Source of the DNA: Setaria digitata
Taxonomy: Eukaryota > Nematoda > Chromadorea > Rhabditida > Setariidae
Reading direction: 5' to 3'
Assembly (NCBI GenBank): GCA_003640385.1
Contig: RCAB01000027.1
Location: 124,001 to 188,000, forward strand
DNA: 64,000 bases
Shown: one piece after another, positions 26,001 to 38,615 of the stretch
How the letters are laid out: each line of letters begins with the position of its first letter
Numbering within the stretch: position 1 is the first letter of the stretch
Made by a program: the position numbers and the translations under genes
Notes under the pieces: generated by a model
The model's input: the letters and a program-made list of their open reading frames with translations, nothing else
Databases searched by the model: none
Told to the model about the DNA's origin: nothing

Positions 26001-27384
26001 ATTTTAACAGTTTTAAATGAAGGTGCCAAAATGGGATTGTTGTATGACGCCAAGCTTAGCACCACGTTCGAATTCATCGCGCAGTACTTGTACTTCAACA
26101 AGTGGTAGCGACGACACTTCAAGGTACTCTCATTTATCTTTTAGTCTGAAGAATGCAAGAAGCATCAAATAATTTTTAGATTCGATAAAACTAAGTACAT
26201 ACAGCCATTATTTATGGAAGGCAAATACAAATTTACCTTTTTTTTAAAACTTTTGTAAGGTTTTTGCTTTCCTACCTTACTGAAATTAAGACTCAATTTA
26301 ATTAGCACTTTTTTTTTGCCACTAAAAGTAAAAAAGATATGATATTGGATCTATTAGGTGAAGAATTCTGAGTAATTTCTAATTAAAACAAAGATTTCAG
26401 GAGGATTTCACTGCACAGTTTTGATACAAGTATAACAGAGGATGGAACTGATAGTACAGCTGAAGCGCCAAATTCTAGGTTAGATCTGGTTTTAGCTTGA
26501 TTTCTTTGCTTTGGAGCTTTTGCTTGCGATGAATTAGAAGAAAATAAAAAAAAAAACGTTTTCGCAGGTTTCCTGTTTCCAGGAAGGTAAGTACGTGGTC
26601 AATGCTGCGAACTATTGTGATGACGCCTAATACTACTTCATTAACTAAAGATCCAGTTACTAATAACGTTCCTGATTCAACTCCAAAAGCAACAGCGTCT
26701 CGGGGAAGGTTGAGAAGAATTGCTACTCAGGTAGCTTATGAAAAGTTTTTGATCAGTCCTGGAAACAGAAGCTATGAAAATTTAAATCATTCATATTTGA
26801 AAATTTCATTTATACGTCTTATCAACTGATTCGTCGTTGAATTGAATAAAAAATCAGTTCGATGCTACTTTGCTTTGTCAAGATGATATTTTTAGGTAAC
26901 ACGAGCAATACGCAGAAAACGTCGCGAGTCGTTAGCAATAAGAAGAGAAACTCGAGCTACAGGTGTTGTTGCTGCTATACTCAGTGAGTTCAGTTCTGAT
27001 GGATCACTTGAAGAAAAGATCAGAGGAAGATGAAAATTTCGTCCTAGATTACTTTTTTCTTTCTTCTTAAGCAAAGTGATGACAATGACCATGCTAGCAA
27101 GGTTGTGTGCATTAGATTTGCTTAATGGAGATGACTTTTCAGTTGCATTTGTGATTTGTTGGATTCCGTACTTCTGCATAACAGTTTATCGTGGAGTATG
27201 TACTGGATTGAACATTGAACTGAACAAACATCTTCATGTCAACTTGTTTACTGTATCGTCATGGCTCGGCTACGCACATTCATGTTTCAATCCTATCATT
27301 TACACATGCCTCAACAAGAATTTTCGACGCACTATTAAGCAAATGATTTGCTGCTCGTGTCCAAAAAACCGTAAAAGTTTGTGA
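23098..27384 (+). CDS. D2-dopamine-like GPCR lacking Asp3.32 (5' exon missing)
   Basis: Rhodopsin-class receptor with thirteen exons: 23098-23316, 23432-23544, 23699-23870, 23993-24193, 24367-24533, 25217-25350, 25533-25662, 25791-25935, 26023-26123, 26401-26478, 26568-26730, 26896-26983 and 27143-27384. They encode 650 aa from TM1 to the stop, and all phases fit. TM1 has FGNLVV, TM2 SLAISDLL (Asp2.50), TM3 TASIIHLTAISLDRY, TM5 LSSLLSFFIPG (the catechol-type serines at 5.42, 5.43 and 5.46), TM6 CWIPYF and TM7 SSWLGYAHSCFNPIIY. These are D2-like dopamine receptor features. Counting from Cys3.25 in WCQFHLVTGVFSTTAS, position 3.32 is Gly, where aminergic receptors have the amine-binding Asp. The third intracellular loop is about 350 residues, Ser/Thr-rich and spread over nine exons, and ends in a basic segment (IRRKRRESLAIRRETR), typical of Gi/o-coupled amine receptors. 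The C-tail is short, with CC/CSC that may be palmitoylated. The TM5 exon could instead end at 24208. The final TTGTGA overlaps a GTGAGT donor, so an extended C-tail is possible. It may correspond to one of the divergent nematode dop-like receptors; I cannot say which. Confidence 0.9.
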
Positions 27385-30300
27385 GTAATGATTGTTGCAA
27401 TTTGCTTGTTTTGTTTGCAAATAACAACAACAACACTAACTTTGAGCACACGCACTTTATTGCCCACAGCATTTCTAGAATCTGAAAAATTTTCACATTT
27501 CAAAACTTTTAAAATCTCAGTTTTGTTGCATTTTTCGCAATATCATTCTTATGTGTTTTTAGTGAAAGCTTAATTCTTGCTACCAATGTATTTGCACACA
27601 AACTTTTGAATGAAGGAGCCATTTCAAGTCTATGCAAATTCTAAATTTTAATAACTTGCAGCAGTCTAATACTTATTAGTTAGAACGAAGGTACATCTAC
27701 CTGTTGAATGCTTCTTCATATTAATGTCACTGCAAATAAAGACGTCTGATACTTGCTGTAAAAAAGTAACATGATTAAGGATGGATCAATTAAAGTTATC
27801 ATATTTGCTATTTCTCTTTCTTGGCAAACGTTTGCTTCAGAGGGAAATGAAATTAGTTTTTCGATTGTAAGAGAGGCAGAAAGAAGTTATACTTCAATCC
27901 CCTCGAACAGAAAACTTAAGAAATTCCGCAACTCTCGAAAATATTGAGAATTAACACTTCATGACAGCAGAAACTTATCTACCGAGCCGAAATGTCTTTC
28001 TCTAATTACCTGAACTAATTCAATATAGATTTCGATGCTTGATTTGGCGCAAAATGTACACTTAAACAATGAACGCTGTTATGACTTTAGAGGATATACT
28101 ATGAAGAAAATAATTTCAAGTTTGGAATGACTAGTGTGTTACTTAAGGTATCAGCAGGCTTACAAGCTCTTATGTTGAAGAGAAAACGATCTAAATATTT
28201 AAAGACTTATCAACTGACCTGTTTCTAAGCATTTCTTAACATTAGAACAACCAAATCAGTTCTTTCTAAACTTTTAAACAAGCAAATCACTTTGTTGTCA
28301 TTTATCTAGTATTAATGTAAGTTAATAGTGAAGCCTCATTTATAAACAATTTTCACGTGGTGTGTCGTGAAAAATGATGTGAATTTATATTGGATTATGT
28401 TACAGCCATATCAAGTAATAAGGTAAGAAGTATGTTTGAGAAAGTTGCGTGAGATAATAAAAAGTTAAGACACTGATAAGATTAAAATACCTAAGTACAG
28501 TGAAAAAGTACATAAAGGCCTAATAAACTAGACAAATTTCTTCTCTTTCCTGCTTTTTCCTTCATGTCATCAAGATAATCCTCTGTTTTTCCTTCATTTC
28601 ACTTCTGCTGCCGAAATAATAGATTAGATACAGTTGTTACATCAGCATAAAAAAAGAACTGAATTTAAACCGTTTTCAGAAATCATTGAAAAAAATTTAG
28701 AAAGAAATTTTAAAATAGCCAAAAAATCAATCTCATTTTTTGTGCTTAAAATCTCAGATGCTTCAGACTTCTAAACTGCGTCACGGAGACATTTAGAGGA
28801 TGTTGAAGAATGCCAAAAGACTCTTCCGCTTCCTAAATTACTTTGCACAGCCTATCGAGCAGATGTTCAAATATAAGATGAGCATACTCGCAGTAAGTCT
28901 GCTAGATGTTTTTTCCCTTCCGAATGTCATAAAAGATCTTCCGGTATGTTGTGTAAAGGTATCTGGCATGCTGCGACGCTGAAAAGAAGCGCGTTTGAAT
29001 TAAATTAAATCTCGAATTAGGTCTCACTTATATGTTTGCCTTAGTTTCCCCTTAAAGAACCAAATCTTAGTAATGACTGATTCTTTTCAAGTCATTCCAC
29101 AGCTCTTACACTATGATAAACTCACGGCAATACTTAACTGAAGCATTTCCTAACAGTCAATAACAAACATTAGTGAGTATGGTATTATCACGAATTGATA
29201 ATAATAGAGAGAGATTTTCATTTATGAAATGATTACAGCAACTTAAATAGAAATAAAATTTTGTTGCTCACTCGATTTTTTAATTGTCATTTTCATTAAA
29301 AAAACAGACATTCAACAACAACATAATAATTTGAGATAAACTAAATTTGAAGAAATTCATTGCATATTTAATGCGAACTTTCAAATGAAGCATAATGGAG
29401 TTAAAAAAGGCTTTAAAACCCAACGGTGGCAAAAAATATTCAAAAGGAACCAAATATCATTAATTTGAGTACAAAGATAATTATGATTGGATCGGGATAT
29501 GCGTGATTTTGTCTCTTCGAATATGGGATTGTTTCTGTTAGAGCAATCTTTTTTGAGAGGTATTTCATTCAGGAGAATACTTCTATGACCTCATGCAGAT
29601 GTATTCAGTGTTTAACGTAAATAATGAAAAATTTAACGAATTGTGGTGTTAGACCCTGCGTTTGCGTCTGTGGCGTTCACAGTAAGAAGAACTAGTTTCC
29701 TTTTGTTCTAAAAGTTTTCATTTTTGTAAGGTAAGACACATTTTCACTTGCACCAGAAGCATTGACTTGCAACAAAAAGTCAGTTATTTCAATAATGGTT
29801 AGTTTGTAAGGAATAGCGTTACCATTTTTATTTTTAACTTTCATTCTGATTATAATGCTTGTATCTAATAGAAATAACTGTTACGGATGTTTTCAAATAA
29901 AAGAAAACTGCACTTTTCACATTTCCAAAATATTTTGAACATATTCAAGCATGTTTTCCAACACTTACCAATATATCAGAAACTGGTTATTTTGAAAGCC
30001 ATCGTCTTCTTTTTAAAAGGGAATTTAAATTCATCCCGGTTTATCAGTTATTTAATCAGAAAAGTTTTTTGATAGGAGAATAATATTTCAGCTTTTCAAA
30101 CTATAAATTTACTTGTTGATTTTAGAAGAACGATTGCGTAAAAGCGACTAAAACAATGAAATCAGATCAGGAAATGAAAAAAAAAAGTAGAAAGAAAAGT
30201 TTGGTTGAATGGTTGGTATTCAAATTATACTAGTAGAAACATTAGAAGAAAGCAGATTGAAGAGGAAAGGATAAATAGAGAAAAGGAACATATCTGGGCA

Positions 30301-33300
30301 TTTCTAAAATGAACTTTTCTAGCAAATATGCTTCTGAAGAGTTTTTCGTATCAGAAAATGTGTGAACAACATCAATCACTGATAACACTCACTGGAATCC
30401 TATTCAATGCTGACTTTATCATTTTGCATTGAAAAGATTTTCTGCTGAAATTGCACACAGTCCTTCTAGAAGTATAGTCCATCATCAATTCAGAAGACTA
30501 AATGCTATGCAAACTTTGCAATGCAATGCGATTGGATTGCACAAAAAATGAATTATTAACATGCAATCACTCCAATGAGAAAGTCTGATCAAATGATACC
30601 TTTGTGGAAATTTCTGGTCATATGCTACTTTTGTAGCTTTCTTCTACTATTTTTCTGATAATGCACAGATTCAACTTCAGAGAATCAAACAAAGTTTGCA
30701 ATTCATTTGTAATAGTCTGTTCAAACATTTGCATTCATTTCAAAAAACACATATTATTCAGGTAAATTGGTTAATTGTGCTTACATACATTTACGTCTAC
30801 GTCTCTTTCATATGCGCTAATAATCAGGTTATTGTTGAATTCAGAAATTAAATGAATCATCTCTTACAGTTGTTGCATTTGTTTTACTATTTCCTTGCAA
30901 ATAGAATAATTGATAGTTTAGATCAGTCTTAATGTAAGATGTGTTTTAATATAAGATTAGACTTGCTGTGCTCATCCCGTTACCTGCGTTTTTTTAAGAG
31001 ATACGAGTTCTTCTTTGAAAATGTCAGACTTTAAATGCTGATCTATCAGTTTGTCTTATGAGAATTTATCAGCGTATTTTCACCTTCCCACAGTTTTAGT
31101 AGAATTGATTTAAAAAAAAAAAATCTAAATGCATAATGGATTTATGAGGGCTCAGGCATCCAGGACCTTATTGAAGTCAGGGATAGTGAATTGTTGATTC
31201 TGTGAAAGAACTCCCTCAACAGCATTTTCAGCAACAAGGAAATATGTGTTTCGATTTTGATGGGAACTTTGGTAACAAATGTTAAAAGAGTAGTGAAGTA
31301 ACAAGAAAATAAACTTCAGCTTCGAAAGGCAGAATTGTTTTTAAGTAAACAATCATTTGTCCTTGGAATTTACTTTTGCAACTTCAGTACAGAAAAGGAT
31401 ACTTTCTTGATAAGTCATTAACAATTATGTTGGTCATTTATACTGAAAAATGCATGGGCATCTGACCTTTGCTGCTGGAATTACAGCAGCATACATTATT
31501 TGGAAATTGAAAAAAGTTGAAATGGGGTAGTTACAAATAATCAACAATCCAATGATATGTTTGTGAAAATTTATGTCTCCTGTCTTTTGTTACTTTTCAA
31601 AACTTCTAAATCCTTGATTGTGTAGAAATTCAAGTTCGAATATTAGGAATTAAAATCTGAATTCGAAGATTGTTACAAGAAATTTCGTCATCAATATTTT
31701 GCATGCTTTTGCTAGATATATGAATGAATAATTTTTCCTTCAAGCTATTAAATACTGATTACAAACTACTTTGATCTAAAATGATTTCATTTTTCAATTT
31801 TATTAAGAGTCTAAAAATGATTTATTTATAACTGGAAAGTCTGTACATGAAAAGACTAACTTTGAGATGCAAAATTGCTGAAGAAAAATGTCCTCTCATC
31901 ATTGAACTATCATTGATATGTGAAACTTAACCTCATCCTGACATTTTAGCAGTTAAACATAAATTTTGAAGAACGTTAACCATTCTAAACAGGAATTTTA
32001 ATTTTATTATTCAAGCTGCGCTGGTAATATAGCCTCGAGCATGGATAAAAGTGTCACAGAAATTGTCATGAGAAAGAGGCATATATTTGCGAGAGGAAGA
32101 GAAGTGACAAGGAAAGAGAGAATTAGGGAAGAGACTTAATTTCTCATTGTATGAATTTAGTAGAGGTAACCGACAACCACAGATGACAAGAATGGTCCCA
32201 AAGTTATAAACATTGAAACTAAGTAGAAATTGCCGAGTTGACGCTGGCACCTAGCCGTCACATTTCCCTTCACACTTCGAATTTACATCTTACGCTGATG
32301 ATTTATCACTTAGACAGCTTGCTTGTCACTATCAATTGTCCTCCTCATTCGTATTTCATGGGGGTTTGACAGTCAATGTATGGGTACGTGTGTTGTGCAT
32401 AACTGTGCCGATGACCTAAATACAAAAAGTGAATGAATTATTACAACGAAGAAATGTAATTTCAAATTATTGTTGAATTGATAATGCGTGATGAAATATC
32501 TTTGGCTTATTAAGCCAATTATGTCGCCTAAATGTAAGATTGAGATCAGTTTGTAAACTTTTCGTTGTTTATGACTGACAAAGTGAACAGCTAGAATGAA
32601 TTTGAAATTTGTTCTGAGAAAATTCCAAAACAAATTTCGTAGTAAAGGGAAAGCGCCATTTATAGAAGTTTCATCTTAAAAATGAATAATATTTTCCAGT
32701 AAACTATTGCAACACAATTTCTATTTATTATTGATATTTTGGAGTTATTAAAGTTATTTTATCTTTCACCACTAGCAAATTTTATTTTTGCCTAGGAAAT
32801 GTTTTACAAGATAATTGATTCTTTCATCACTGATAATTCCGAAAGATATTAAAATTCTTTTCAGTTCAAGTTCCAGCTGTAAAAAAGTATATTAAAATGT
32901 ATTGCAATAGTTTGAAAAATGAAAAACTGAACGTGAAACATACTTAAAGGAAAGCTTTTTTTGCTTACTTTCTTGGAAATACATTCTTTGCATGCATAAA
33001 TGATCTAAATTACTTGGTAATTCAGTATGAATTAACAACTTCAGTTAGTTACACGCCTCTCTCTACTGCAATGAAATATAAGTTAGTCCATTAAATTAAT
33101 TTTTTTCAGAATCGTTAATTTAATCAAGTGTGGAGAAGATGTTATTCCTGTCTTTATTTGAAAATAATGATTTTTTTTTTATTTATAAATTTGAATAGTT
33201 GGGTTCTTCGTACAGTTGTTAGTTCGGCTGAATAGGAATTAAAAATTCTGAGAAGCAAAATGTTTAATCTTCCTATAAAATTTAATTAAGTGGCATATAT

Positions 33301-34973
33301 TAATTTTGTCGTGTAATTTAATAAAATTATATGAGTTTATAAAGTTATTATTTCAGATAAAAAACAGTTATGCTGTTTCGGAAAGGAGTTTTCGTTATTC
33401 TATTAAAATGAATTGGAACATCAATTCAGGTCAGATTTCCCATTACCCTCTTTTTACACCTCATTGTCACTTCTTTTCATCCATTTCTTCTAATTCTCTC
33501 TTATTATTTTAATTACCTTGAATGAGAAAAACTAACTAAAAAAACCGTGAAAGTTTCGACTTACCAGCTGTTAATTCAATCACTTTTTCTAATTATCTTC
33601 ACTTTCTTGAATATATTCAGGTGACTTTAATCCTTTCAGTTCTGAAATTTACAAAATAATTTAAAATAAGTGGGTTCTTTTTCACTTACAGTTTCATATG
33701 AAATTCGTTCGCTATAAAGCAAAGATCATCGCAGGAAATAATTAATATTTCCTGCAAGAAATATGAAGAATTTTCCTTCCTTCAAAAATTTTTAATTTCA
33801 TTTCTTTGCCACTTTTTCATTCTGCAGCTTTCTTCTTACCTCTCCGATACAGATGAATGGATTCTTATTGCTCTGTTCAATATATTCGGGCGGTGTTGGA
33901 GGACCTGACGAACATTTGAATCGTTTTTTCTTACAGTCAGCACATTACTTTCGTTTTCGAAAGAGATTGTTTTGATTTTTTTTAAGAAAGAAATATACTT
34001 TCGAGTTTTGAGTGAAATATTCCTCTTAATCCTTCTTATTGTCCTTCTTCACAATTTGACCGAGCACCTTACTAACGACAAAAGACAGGCTGTGCACTAG
34101 CACCTGCCAATATGTTTTCGAATATATCAAATAGAAAAACAAAATTCCCGCAAATTTAGAGCTTCAAACTAATTTCCTCGTGATACCAAAGAATTTTGAA
34201 AGTTTTGATTTTGAAGCATTGTTCCTCTCTGAACTTCCCATCAGGAATCATTTCCTAATCCCCACAGCTGCCTCGGATCATTCACTCGAGTGTCTCCAAA
34301 ACAGACTAAGTAGAATTTCTGATGTAAGTTTATGATGTTGACATTTAAGCAATTTTGTTACATATAGTGCTAGATTCAGATCTCAATTCATCAAGTTCTA
34401 TCTTTAACACGGCATAAGAATTTTTAAAGCTTATCCGGATTTCAACATCCGATTGTACTTTAGTATCAGAAGACAGATTTTGCATTAACAATTAAGAAAT
34501 AATGTCCATTAACAATTTATTTGAAAAATTTAATTCCGCTATTCTCCTTAGCTTTTCGTGATTAAAAATATTTGTTAGTAGTACCAATAGCAAAAAAAGT
34601 AAAGAGTTTTTATTACGTCCGTTATGAACTTGCAGTAAGTGTCAATTTCCAGCCGAAGAACTCAAAATATAAAGAACTTAACGATTAAATTTTTATTTTG
34701 TAACCAGGATAACAGAAGTTCCGAAAGATTTTCACTTTAAGTGAAAAGCTTTCATATTAATTTCAGATCACATTAACCTTCCACTCATTTGTAGACCCAT
34801 CTTTAGCTATAAATTTATCAGCAATTTCAACATATTCTTTCAGCTTTCTAATCTGAAAAACGGCCAATTTTCTTCTAGTCGCTCTCGGCTGAAGTTCAAA
34901 TATTTTTTCTATCGAGTTGATATTTCTACTACATTAAAAATATCGCGAACATTTCCAATGAGAATATTTCAGA
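27385..34973. other. Gene-poor stretch between GPCR and Ly6 genes
   Basis: About 7.6 kb of AT-rich sequence. I examined the longer frames (28800-28982, 29887-30072, 32011-32250 and 32373-32633). None has recognisable domains, convincing splice sites joined in phase, or composition that stands out. The left part will contain the receptor 3' UTR and the right part the Ly6 promoter. Confidence 0.5.
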
Positions 34974-34974
34974 A
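34971..34974 (+). promoter_or_regulatory. Probable spliced-leader acceptor of the Ly6 gene
   Basis: A TATTTCAG acceptor ends one base before the ATG at 34974. In nematodes this arrangement is typical of a trans-spliced leader site; a short 5' UTR intron would look the same. Confidence 0.45.
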
Positions 34975-36666
34975 TGAAAGTAGTAGTGTACTTGATGATA
35001 TTCACACCTACAATGGCTTTTCAATGTTTTCAGTGCAACAGCGGAGTTGATGAAGATGATACTAAGCCATGTATTGACCAGGTTTTCTATTGCATTTTAT
35101 TTTAATCATATTTTATTTTAATTCATTTAGCATATGCAAAATAACCGAATATAAGCACTTCGAGGTAAGTGCTTTAGTACTTAAGTACTTTAGTAAGCAA
35201 GGGAACTTGTTTAGCATCTAAATGAACGAATGAAGTATGCTGTATATAGTACCCGAATCAGTTCCATTTCCAATAAATGGCATTTCAAGTCATATCTATT
35301 TTGTCAGGAAGCAGAATGTCCGAAGGGTGTAAGAAGTTGTTCAATGATAATGTACGGATCTTCGGAGGATGATGAAGTCCATGTGCGGAAATTCTGCAGC
35401 AGCCCTAATACTCCTCTATCTCAGTATCTCCGTTTCTTCCCCAATGGTGCCATGTGCCAAAATATCTTCACGGTATTTGTTCATTTCTAAATTCTTCTCA
35501 AATTCTTGGCATCTCCTCACCCTGTTTGGAATCAGACATGTAATCTATTGGCAAGATATTATATGAGAGTGAAAAGTAGATGTCTTGAATATCTAGTACC
35601 ACCTTGAAAGTAAATGAAGTTTTATAAGGCTAACTCAAGGAGGTTCGTATGAAGTCAAGATATGAAATGAAAGTACAAAGATTATCTAGACGAAATAAAT
35701 AAAAGTGTAGGATGACCCTAACAAAAAAGTAACGAATTCAGAATCGCGGACGTGTGCGATTTGCATCTCTTCTGGAGAGACGACGTCGTGAGGCGTTGCC
35801 ACCTGCACCACCTATACAATACGTATGCTATTAATTATTAACAAATTTTTATGCGTTAATTTGTCAAAATGGAAGATATGCTGTTTAGGATCAATTGTGG
35901 ACTATCTCATTTCATAAAATTCATATTTTTGGTGCAGATCTCTAGAAAGATAGCAGTTTTGAATCTCAGAAATTACGTATTATCCAATTTCCCTCCCTTG
36001 AGCCTGAGAATTCAATTTGATTTTTCTCTTCAATTACCTCTGATGAAACTTAAACTTAGATTCCATGGTGCGCTTTGTTAAGAGAACAACTAATCCAAGT
36101 TACCTTCAGCTCTCCTGCATCTTTATTTCCGATTTAATCTTTCACTGTGCAGTAAAAGTTGGAGGTTTGAATATGAGTTAGGAGAGTTCAATTTTGAATC
36201 GACTGAATTTTCAGAAGGATAATCTCCTCTGTGTATGTACCGCATCATTATGCAACGGTGGCATTCACAAGGAGGTGATTGGCAAGATTGTTTCAAATCC
36301 ACTGAGGCGTGATATCAAAGCTAAGTTATTTCTACATGATTTGGATCACTGATAATTACAAGGACATTGAGAATCAAAGTTTGCATTTTACAATGTAATT
36401 TGATTCCAAGGCTCGCAATTATTAACAGCAAGTCAAATATTCCTTGAAAATATGGTAAATTTGGATATCATGTGCACAACTTCACATCCAAATCTTCTGA
36501 TGCACTTGGTATGTCTTTTGATTTCTGACGTGATTTCAGACTAATACAGAGTACAGTGAATGTAACAACCTGTATTTAAAATGTACGCCTTTAATTGCAG
36601 GTGTTTATATTCCTAATATGGCACTTTTTTATTCCTTTCATGTGTTCATCCGGACTGTGCTGGTAA
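34974..36666 (+). CDS. Ly6/three-finger (uPAR-like) GPI-anchored protein
   Basis: Exons 34974-35081, 35308-35472, 36215-36274 and 36601-36666, all joined in phase 0, give 132 aa. Residues 1-16 are a signal peptide (MKVVVYLMIFTPTMA). The mature part has ten cysteines beginning CFQCNSG and closing with LLCVCTASLCNGG. That is the Ly6/uPAR three-finger signature: an N-terminal CxxC and a terminal Cys-Asn pair. Exon 4 encodes a 21-residue hydrophobic tail (VFIFLIWHFFIPF). With NGG just upstream as a plausible omega site, this makes a textbook GPI-attachment signal. If the donor at 36275 is not used, the frame runs on to a stop at 36352 and gives a hydrophilic C-terminus, so a secreted isoform is possible. 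Nematode relatives such as the ODR-2 family act at neuronal surfaces, but I cannot assign this one to a named member. The Ly6 call rests on cysteine spacing and hydrophobicity, not alignment. Confidence 0.72.
35153..35189. repeat. Paired inverted repeats in Ly6 intron 1
   Basis: AAGCACTT and AAGTGCTT (35153-35160 and 35167-35174) form an 8-bp stem with a 6-nt loop. It is followed at once by the perfect 14-bp palindrome AGTACTTAAGTACT (35176-35189). No function is assigned. Confidence 0.7.
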
Positions 36667-38615
36667 ACAATTATACATAAACATTTTTCTTGAACATAAA
36701 TTCAAGGAATCAAGGAAGCACAGGAGCAGCTATCCAGCCGCTCGACCTGTGCTAATCATAATGTATTCCTGACTGGTAGAATGACTCGCATTCTTCAAAC
36801 AATCTGACATGATCTGGAACAGCACAAGACTGGACTCGAAATGCTTTAAATGAAAGACTGATAACTCCAACATATCGCCGTGTCAATAATAAACGAGCGC
36901 GACATCTTCGACTAATGTTTAAAAGAATTAAATAAGTCGTGCAAGTCTAACTTGTAATTATAACTTTGTCAGATGCTACCATTTCATTTGCGCATAAGCA
37001 AGACACCAAACTACAACATGAAAACCATTAGTGACTCATTGGCTTATATTATTCGAAAGTGTTAACTGCACGCAGGTATGCATCCCGAAAACAAAGCTCC
37101 GAATATTTTCAGATCAGCATTTTACGTTCATTAAAAAAGCTAACACAAATCTTTATTAGAACAAAAATCAAGACCAATTTAGTAACAAATGATTACGTAG
37201 AGGAAACGAGTAACTTGATGACATTTCGTCCCGTAATTCAAAAAAGAAAGAAGGAAGAAAATGAAACTAAAATGTAAAAACAAGGTTAGAAACAAACAAA
37301 CAAACCTGCAAAACCTAATTTCTTTCATTTTTTTTGAGATAACAAAGAAATGGGAATATTTCCTGGCAAACAGATCTAGCTGCCAGCTGCAAAAAAAAAA
37401 AAAAAAAAAAAAAAATGGAAAAGAGACACAGGAGGAAGACGAACAGAGGAATGAGATTCAGGATAGCTTCGGTTGCAAGATGAGTACAAAGAGAGAATTA
37501 CGATGGAAGGTATTCCTTCCATCGTAATGGAAGAATAAGTTCAGGAAGAAAATCATTTGATAGCTTTACATACACTTGTGATTCAATATGATCAGCAACA
37601 TAATAGACCGAGGTGTTATTCAAATTGTACGGTTCCAAATGAGATAGTGCAGAAATTAGGAAACATTAGTAATAATAATAATGCACGCTTGTATTAGACA
37701 CCATATTTTAAAATCCGATTATGATAAATCTCTAGAAATTAAGAAATCACTTACAAATATGAAACAGTAGCAAGGTGATGTACCAAAGTTCAGAGGTTAT
37801 TTTGGAAAATAATGCAGGACGAGATTATGCACCCGTGAATTTTGAATGCTCACCATAACAACACATTATCCTATTTCAGTATAATGTATAATACTAATGT
37901 TAAAAATTTTTAGTGGTTGTTGAAATTAAAAAATAGATCAGCAATCGAATTTGCTTTTTAAAACGAGCAATAGCTATAAAAAAATTAATGCATCAAACAT
38001 AAGTATGAAATAAATGTAATTCCAGCAGAATATATATATATATTCCACTAGGAATACATCCAATATATACAAATATCATACCCATAACAGAGAAAGAACT
38101 TAATTATATACATATGAACAGAAAATTTTCAGCACCGAAATACGACGAAGTCAATATCGCTGTTGATGCCATTCCCAATAAAAAAGAATCGGAATCTGTG
38201 GAGAACTCATTAGCATCAAGAACCTGATTAAATTTCTTTAACTTATTCCGTCTTATCAAGCAGCTTGAGTTTTTTTTTTTTTGAAGAACTAGCATCATAA
38301 ACGCCAAAATCCTAATGATATCAAAGTTTTGACATCGTACCAAACAACCAAACACATGTGTAAATACGGACATTATGACAAAATGAATGGTTTAGTTTGA
38401 TTATTAACTGAACCACTTATGTTCACGGAAATTCAAAGTGCCTAAAGAGACTGATGAACGAAAATTGTGATTACAAAAGCTAAAGGTTCAAAGATGTTTA
38501 AAGATAATATTTATAAGCGTCTTTCCCTAGTTTAGGAGAAAAAAAACTTTGGGACCGGATCAGATGCACCATAAATACGATTTCACTTTCAACAGTTCCT
38601 CAACGAACAGTGTCT
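36667..38615. other. Intergenic, convergent 3' ends
   Basis: No gene supported. It holds a 25-A run (37391-37415), a perfect hairpin at 37497-37528 and a short AT dinucleotide tract near 38032. The Lys-rich + frame at 37261-37527 is explained by the A run. Confidence 0.5.
37497..37528. repeat. Perfect 14-bp inverted repeat, 4-nt loop
   Basis: Arms ATTACGATGGAAGG and CCTTCCATCGTAAT flank the loop TATT. The arms pair without mismatch. There is no T run directly after it, so a bacterial-type terminator is not meant. In this eukaryotic context it could be a structured RNA hairpin or a repeat remnant. Confidence 0.9.
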
